Of a DNA stretch of 64,000 nucleotides, positions 22,300 to 31,200 are shown one piece after another (position 1 is the stretch's first letter; the number at the start of each line of letters is the position of its first letter). The notes beneath the pieces are model-generated. The model was not told the DNA's origin. It made no database searches and saw nothing but the letters and a program-made list of their open reading frames with translations. The stretch covers positions 75,477,045-75,541,044 of the forward strand of contig CM059198.1 in NCBI GenBank assembly GCA_030323885.1, in the 5' to 3' direction. The stretch comes from Branchipolynoe longqiensis. Taxonomy: Eukaryota > Annelida > Polychaeta > Phyllodocida > Polynoidae. Position numbers and translations under genes: made by a program.

Positions 22300-25200
22300 G
22301 TCAGGATCACGAAAAGAGGTCAATTGGGGGAAGTTGTCGGCGTCGATCATTGGATGTCGGCATCGATCGTCATAATTATAGTTTAGTATTGCAGAGGTAT
22401 TGCAAAGTCCTTAAATGAATGCTGAATGTAAAGGTAGAGAAAATACAGCAACCTTATTTGTTTCTAGGATAATTTAATATAAAACAAAGAAATGCACTAC
22501 ACTTTAAGAATTGGAGGCCGACATCTTAAATAAACCACCAATTGGCCCATTTTCGTGAGGCTGACTCATATATATATAAATATATATATGAAGTGGGCGA
22601 GACTACTTGTCCTGTGGCAATTGCGGGCTACTCGCCGAGACAGACTCGCATTTGCCACCATTTGCGGGGCCGGGTTCCCTGCTCTAACTCGTTCCTAGGA
22701 GACGTCAATTGTGACTTTCCTAGCAACGGTGGAAGGTCAAGCACTCGGGCTCAGACCCATCGGACGTGTTTTTGCACGCTCTGATGTTTTAGACGAGATT
22801 TAGGCCTTTATTGTCAGAATTCTGAAGAGTATTAAAGTAAATATGATGGGAAGGGACATATTGAGGGGTATTTATTGGAATTATAGAAACGGATTGTACT
22901 ATTAGCGTAAGAATAAAGCTGTGAGCTCATAAAAAGTAAATTGGAACGTTCCTTGCATGCTTTACTATTCTCCAGTCTTCTTGTATATTAACCGCTATGG
23001 TCAACTTGCTATTCGATTGTTTTATATGTAATTAAGGGCCTAATGCCTGATAGGCCTTACCGAGTCCAAGGGTTCGGATATTTGTAGTTCAGTGAGATAT
23101 AGCACTCCCGCCCGATCAATCTTTAACTTACCTACCGAAATTATGCATATTTCCTTTTTTATCTCAACTTTGCTACATACTCCTTCGGAACCCGAAGCCC
23201 ACAAACCTCCAACATCATGGGAAGGGAGGGTGGGACTGGACTACAAATATCCGAGGCCTCGGACTCGGTAAAACAACAATTATGTGTCAACTCTACCAAG
23301 GTAAGTCTCACATAATTACCCTATTTTACCTCGTCCTCAACCTCTTGGCTATTTATAGCCCAGTGAGATGTTTACGTAGACATAATTCCGGCTTAGTATT
23401 TACGTAAGCTATTTTTAATAGCCTTAGTACTCATGACTTGCTTAACAAAGTTGAAGCCATGTTTTTGTTTTTCTCTATCCATTTGTTGTAATGTTTTGCA
23501 AATGATAGAGATGTTTTCCATCCTGCATTTTTTAGAATGGTTTTAATAGGAATGGCCAATTTCCTGGCATTCCATGCTATTGCACCCCTAGTAGAGTGTG
23601 CTGAATACTTCTTAATATCTATACCTGCTGCTAACAGTATCCAAAGAGTCCATCTTGTTAATGTATCTCTTGAAATTGGACCGAATGGTTTAATGTAACT
23701 TAACAATAATTGATTGTTCTTTCTTACATGTTTAGTGTTGAGAATATAAGTATTAATAGCTCTAACCACACAATTCTTCTCTTCCGAAAAAGGTTTAAGC
23801 GTGATAGAAGACAGAGGGTCCCCTGTCCTATTCGATTTCAATAACTTATCTGAGTAAAAAATCACTTCCTCTTTTGACAACTTGATTTTATCTAGATTTA
23901 ACGCTAGTATAGTCTGGCCTCTATGCCCTGTAATAAGCAGGATCAGTAAAGCAACTTTAAACCCTAAATCTCTCATGGAAAGGTTTTTGTTGTCTGGCCA
24001 AGTTTTGACAAGTTTGAACACTAGCGAAACGTCCCAAAACATAGAATATTTAGGCTTTGGTGGATTCCTTTCATAAACTGATTTTATAAACCAATGAATC
24101 AAACAATGTTTCCCCACTGTTTGACCATCTACCCTAGGAAGAACCACTGATAAAGGACAGTGGGCCGTATTAATGGCGCCAAACCCTAGTCCTTCATCCT
24201 CCAGTGTGCGAAGGAAACGAAGAACCTGTGCAAGAGAGGGGGTTAAACAATCAATTTTAGACAAAGTACAAAATAATTGCCACTTCTTGTGGCGTTCTCT
24301 GTGGTGGAGTGGTTAGAGTGTCTGACTTTTTTCTAGGTCAGACTCCTAATCTGAGGGTCGGCGGTTCGATTCCCGTGCCCCCAGCTCTGCCAATTTGGAT
24401 TTCCACTGCTGTGTATAACTTACAGCGTCATCAAAGGCCGGTTGCTCTCATACCATGTCTATGTGGTGTGGGAGGTTAAAAATCCCATGGGTCAGTAAAA
24501 GTGTAGGCTCGGGCTTTCTATCGACCAGCAGTGGAATGAGGAAGACCAGTCGTCTATGACTGAAATTTCCCCTGCTTAAACAACTAATGGACCAAAAAAA
24601 ACAAAAACATAGTGAGCATAAAGCTGAACAGTCCCAGGACTCCAGGCTGAAGAGACCAGTCTTTGTACGGTCGTTTTGTCGATCCCAAAGGGTTGCAGAT
24701 GCTTTCTCAGAAGCGGGATGCCACCAAGGGGTTCAAATGGACGTCTCCCTTTGGTGCCCGAGGTCCGTTGTGACACAGATATTTTGGAGCTCGTTGGAAT
24801 GTCCCCCACTCTCTTGACCAATACCTGGCTACTGCAAGCGAGAGCTGGGTCTTCCAGAGCGAGGCTAGGAGGATTGCTTTGGTCCCGTCGTGATGCATTT
24901 TCCTGGCCACTGTTCCCACCATGCTGAATGGTGGAAATGCAAAAAAGACTAAATGTTTCCATTTGAACATAAACACATCAACTTCCGAAACTTTATCACT
25001 GGTTGCCAGGACACATATCTAAATAATTTAAAATTTATTTCTAGATACAAAACGGGTCAATATCTGGTGTGGCCCACACGAAACACAGTTGCTCATCTCG
25101 GTTATTCCAATACTCTCTAATTTTGACGTAAACCTGCTTTTACCAATTCTACTTTCAGTGCCTGACTGGCCAAAGTACAATGTTCTTCCCTTTCCGCTAT

Positions 25201-28200
25201 AATGAATAAATCATCTATATAAGGGAAACAACCTAAACCTTGTTTACTTAAGCTTGAACAAATTGGTTTAAGCAAATTCATAATATACGTGGACAACCTA
25301 CGGCATACATGTGTATTCATATAACTACTTTCTTCAACTAATCTTAAATATTTTCTGAACATTTCCTTTACCGAAAAAGACTAATAAGCCTTCTTTCAAC
25401 CAATGCTTAGAAATCTATACAGATTTGGTATTTGTGCTTGGAAGGATGTTTCATGAAATGAATCTGTATCCCTAGTAAATATGACAAGAATTCAATGGAA
25501 ATGTGAATTCTGACTTGCAATTTAACAATTAGATACATTTTAAGCAACAAATAACTCATGCTCATCAATTACCAGGGCAGGTGGTTGGGGGGCAGCTGTT
25601 TGGAGAGAAGCAGTAGCTGCATCTACTTCGCTCCTCCCCGGTTGAAACCCTGTTGCCTTGGACTTGGATCAGGCCTGTTGTAGTTGAAGCTGGCATGATT
25701 GTCGTTCCAACTACCCCATCTACACTGTGATCGGTTCCTGAAGTTCTGATTGTAACCTCCTCTCGGTCCCTTGTAGTAGGGACTCTTAGAGGTTTCGAAC
25801 CTTGCCCGCTTGCTGGGAGGCTGGCAGTCCGATGTCTTGGTTTTTAAACCCATCTGCTTCACATTTTTGGTACCCGTCTCTGCTTTCTTGATCAGTTGTT
25901 GTAACTGGCCACCATTCATCTGGCTTTTGTCCCAGCACTTCCCCGGGATTGGTTTAGGAGGCATAAAAATGGTGTATTCTTTCCCCTTGTTATCCATGAT
26001 CTTCTTGGATCTGGTGACCTCTTTACCTGCGTCAGTCGTAACATTCTTGAAAACATTCTCATACCTCTTAAACGTTGCATAGTTACTTGCTGCTGCCAAT
26101 ACTTCGAATCCATCATTCATAGTGGTAGCCAATGTGGTAAACCGATGTTCATTGGCCATGCGATTCGCAATCGGAACAATCGCAGCCATCGCAGATAAAA
26201 CCGCTGACTGCATAGTATGCAAAGTGGTCTCGAACCTGCGCATCTGGTCACTCATAATGACATCCGAGTCCATTTCTCTCACAAATGACTCTTTGACCCC
26301 TTTAACACCTGTGTACTTCTCAGCTGCTTTGGAAATCACTTCAGCTGGCTTAAATGTATCAAAGCCAGCATTCAGCGCGGTTCTAAGGAGGGAGCACACC
26401 CTTACTGAGTCCGCCGGCTCACACCTTTTCTTCTTGCCCACTTTAGCCAGTTGTCTTTCCATGACCCAATCCTCTTCCATGTCAGAGTCAGAGGAAGGGA
26501 ACGATGATTCAGAGCTGTCCGAAGATGAGGAATGTTTACTCTTCTTCGATATCTTATGTTTATTTTTATTCTTCTTAGACTTAGGCTTCACTTTTGGATG
26601 ACCATATTTGTCCCCTTCAGACAATTCAGGATCAGACGACGTAGATCAGACTTACGTTTTCGGCGCTTTTTCCCCCCCCCCTCTTTCCAACACACACCTA
26701 GTCACTGAGTGCTGTGGGCGCACGGAGACTTCATCAGAGTCAGTGTCCAATAATCCAGTAGCCAGGTCATGCTTTGACCCAGTCTTACTCGCCACGTCCA
26801 GCTGTTGTTGAACTTTCCATTGTGTTAGTTCATCCAACCTCGACTCCATAGCCTTGTCAAGCTGAAGTGGCTGGGCGGTCTCGCTCTGCCGCCCCTGAGG
26901 GTCTGGACTGAGTGTTACGTCATCTTGTTGACCTTCTTGATTGCCCTCATGGTCACCAGCCGACTCTGACTCATTCGAAAGTATGGCCGGTCTGCGCTGG
27001 GTCTGTCTGGCCGCCATCTCCAAATATACAAAAATATATTTAGCCAAGGCCACGTTGCACACGAGTAAAATCACTCTGCAAGAATTTTAATATAATAATG
27101 AGACACCGTCTCGACAGACTAAATTATTTGACCTACCCAATATACCCTTCATTAATTTAAACGAAAATTGGGTATATTGGTACACAGTGTACATAGCCTC
27201 TGTGCATACCTCTGTGGGTTATGCATAACCGGGCAGACAAGTAATCCCACCGACAACACCACCAGTGGCTCCCGCTTCACGGTGTCCACCAACACCAACA
27301 CAAATTTTGAATAACTTCCAGAGCTTGCTAAATGCAGGTCCCCTAACTAAACCTTTAAAAAAGGTTGCCATCAGTGTTGGGCTTTTAGTAATATTCAACT
27401 ATCCATATCCTTTGGTTATGTAGGTAGTTTAGAAGACCGGAGCTCACCGTTCACAGCGAGTTGGGAACGCAAATTGCTATATCTCACTGGGCTATAAATA
27501 GTCAAGAGGTTCAGGACGAGGTAAAATATATATATAGTCGAATACAGGTATTCTGAGCCTATTATGATTACAAGTTTGTTTGAATAATGAAATATTGAAG
27601 TTGGTAAATGTAAATAGACTAATGACAACAACAGATAAAATGAATTAAAAAAGAAAAAGAAAGATAGATAAGTAAAGAAATAGAAAATACACTGATAATT
27701 CAAGAAAGCTTTAGAGGGTATAGATGCTAGGTATGATACATACAAAAGGTAAACTTTAAACTTAAAATCAAAACCTAATGACCACTAACACAGCAAGGTG
27801 AAGACATTCAGAGAAATTAACTATTGGTAACCAAACAATTATCCGATTGTAGAACGAACAAACTAACAGCAGTTTGCGGGATGTGGGAGAATGCTTACAA
27901 ACAGAAAGAATGCATGCAGCAGTTAGCTACACAACAACTGAAAGTGATAAAAAGAAGGGGAGTCACAAGACTATTACTGTCTAGTGGCGAAAACAAGTCA
28001 TTAGACTTAACCGGTATGGGCAGTATAAATACACCCATCACAAAAAACTAAATTTTAACGGTGAAGATAGCAATAGGTTCTTCAGTGGTAACATTGTTAT
28101 CACTGATTGTGGTAGAACAGCTAAGCAAAATAAGAAAATCTAGGCTCATGGTAATCGTAATTTCTACATGTTTATTGTGTACTAAATATGTGCAATGTCC

Positions 28201-31200
28201 TGATATCTCTCCAGATGTTGTTAGGACATATTCACCACACTTTTACTACTTTTAAATGAAAGCTACTAATAATGTAGATAAAGGATTCACTGTGTACTCG
28301 CAGTACACGGGTGAATACCAGCCCTATATAAAAATAGTCGAAAAAGCGGGGAAATGAAAGGAGAGCCTAAATTCACAATCTAAAGAGCAAATCTTATTCT
28401 TTATATATGTCTTAATATTTCCCCGCTACCTTTGAGTTGAAAAATATAATAAAACATCTAGTTAAATAGAATTTAAAAGTGAAATCGACGGCGTTCTATC
28501 GCCGCCATCTTGTCTTTTTGCATTCTCTCCCATTTCATCAAATCTGTGCCGATATAAGTAGATCCCAACTTGCTTATCTAGTGCTTCTCTCTCATTTCTA
28601 TCAAATCGATAAGGAAAAGAAATTACATCCTGTACTGGCAGAGATGTAAATGGAATATGTATCCCTTCTACAATAATTGCTTACAGGTGTTATAGCAGCC
28701 ATGCAGGTTTGCATAGCAACCTCTACTTGTTCCCTGGTCGAGGGAACGGCTTGCTGGGAGTATACTCCCTCTTGAACGGTCGGTTTCCGTCGTTCCAGCC
28801 AAATGACTGGCGTTGACCCCGACCTCTGGGCTAGGTCGGTCCTGGCCTTCCTCCTCTGGTAGGGCGCCGGCGAAAATCCACCCGAGTTTTCCTATACTGG
28901 GTATTAACTTCCACCAGTTTCTTCTTAGCATCCATATGCTTAGCACACTTAACCCCAGTTTCCACTTCCATAAACAGATACTGGAGCTGGCCGCCAAACA
29001 TTTTGGTTTGGTCCAACGGCTTCCCTTTGACGGGTTTCGGAGGAAGGAAAAGAGTATACTCCTTTCCATCATTGTTCACTATTTTCTTGGACCTGGCTAC
29101 CTCTTTACCAGCGTCCGTACAGACCGCTTTGAAAAGGTTTTAAAAACGCCTGTACGAAATGAAATTACTGGCCGCTGTCATTGACAGTGTCAACATAGCC
29201 AGACCCTTGTCCATGGTTCTGGCCAATGACGAGAATTTATTCTCTGTCTGCATTCGATTTGCCACTGGGGAAATCGCTGTTAAGGTCCCAAGGACCGCCT
29301 TGTGGATAGTGTGGAGAACAGACTCAAACTTCTTCCTCTCCTCACTCAAATGAACATTCCTGTCCATCTCCTTCACCACAGAGTCAGGAATACCTTTACT
29401 GCCTATAAGCTGTTCACCTAGCTTTGTGATGACTTGCGCGGGCTTAAACGTATTAAAGTGGCCTTTAATTGTTTCCCTCATCATAGTGGTTGTGAGCACC
29501 TTCTTGGCCCTTTCTTTTACACATTTCTTGCGTACTTTGCCTCCTATCTTGGCAAACAGCCTGACTCGCTCCGTATCTGAATTGGAGTCCGTGGACGATG
29601 AATCAGATGAATAATCTGAAAAAGAGTCTTTCTTCTTCTTCCTCTTAGTTTTCCTTTTCTTGGTCTTTTTCTCCATCAAGGGATAATTCCCCCGAAACAT
29701 GCTCCCAGTCAGAGTCAATCTCTGGAGGCGCTGGTCTTTTCTTCCCTCGAAGAGTAGATTGGTCGAGTTGCTGGAGTCTAAAGTCCAACAAGCTTTCCAT
29801 GTGCGTCTCCCAGTCAGTTGGTACCATCGCATGTACCCCCGTGTCACTACCCCCGTCCGGATCAGACATGATGCACCGGTCTGTGGGGACGGAGGAACCG
29901 TCAACACTTGCGATGAGTCGGAGTCGTCTGGTGCGTGGCCCTCTGCGGCAGCTGGTGCCACCGTCTTACTTCGCTTCGTAGCCATCAGGAATCTGGAACA
30001 ATTGAACGAAAGTTACCAAAGCGCCCAAGGAGCATAGACTAAATGTCACAAAAGATTATCTGGATAACAATTGTGCATCTAGCGGTGTAGTAAAACGTAT
30101 TTAAACCGTTTCTACACAGGCGTGAATAAGCTAAAGTGTATTGTCGCAGGTTAACGGTATCACACCAAACCATACGAGGGGTAGGGACCAGTGTACTGGT
30201 AGCCTCCCACACTCTCTGTTCCGTACACTTCTCCCTCCTGCGGTTAAGCACTGGCAAGTTGGAGAAAAGGCTACGAAACTCGCAGCGTACACCTTAAAAA
30301 TGGGGAGTCTTTAACAGAAACCCAGAATAATTTCCAACGCGAATCGATAAAAGAAACCGCGAACAAAATTCCAACATTGCTCACCGTTCGGTAACGGCCG
30401 GCTAGTAGAAAAAACAACATGGCGGTTTGTTCTCCCAATATTCCACGAAAAATAAAACACCCATAAAAGTAACAAAACTACACTTCCAAAGCTAAAATAT
30501 AGCTTAAAAAAATGCAGAAATGTATCACAACATAACTGCAACAATCCTCAGTAAATACTTAGTTATAATGTTGTAGTAGTGTAAAAACTGTTGGAACAAA
30601 CTCAACGAACGTCCTCCGATCGTGAGCTGATTATGCTAATTGATGGACCACGGATGTGCTTCCTTCTCCCTAGATAAAAGATTCACCCCATACTTATAGT
30701 ACACGGGTGAACGACAACATAGTCTAAATATGGGCGAAAGTAGCTTTAGTATGGAACAGGAAGTAGAATTCCTGGCACCAGTGTCGAATGGTTACTTATA
30801 TCAACACAGAGTTGGTGAAATGTGAGAGAATGCAAAAAAGACAAGATGCCGGCCAGAGAACGCCGTCGATTTCATTTCTAAATTGCATTAAAGTAGGTAT
30901 CCCAAGTGAAATTTTGTATGAGTTCGGAGTTTGATATAAATGATTCCATCTGTTAGTATATGCAATTCGAAATACAATGATACTTCATTTGTCAAAATCG
31001 GTCAAGTATTAAGGCAAATACAGCCTTTTAAAATTTTACTAACCCTACTTGAAATCGGTCACGCTGCAAAGTCTAAAAGATAGCATTTTTGATGGTCTCC
31101 AAAATTTAAAGGGATCACCCAGCTTGCTCCACAAGGCAGAGGCTAAGAGTCCCTGGTCTGTACACAGTGTATATACAGTTACAGGTGCATGGGGTGGCTA

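Larger units (their letters stand above)
23323..27527 (-). mobile_element. DIRS-type retrotransposon copy 2, with both inverted terminal repeats
   Basis: Terminal inverted repeats of 47 bp (23323-23369 and 27481-27527) differ at two positions. Between them, in minus-strand order: gag, a short RT remnant with YIDD, a linker, and a tyrosine recombinase. RNase H and most of the RT are missing. A SINE-A is inserted in the recombinase. The layout (inverted ends, YR instead of a DDE integrase, no protease) is that of DIRS elements. Confidence 0.9.
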
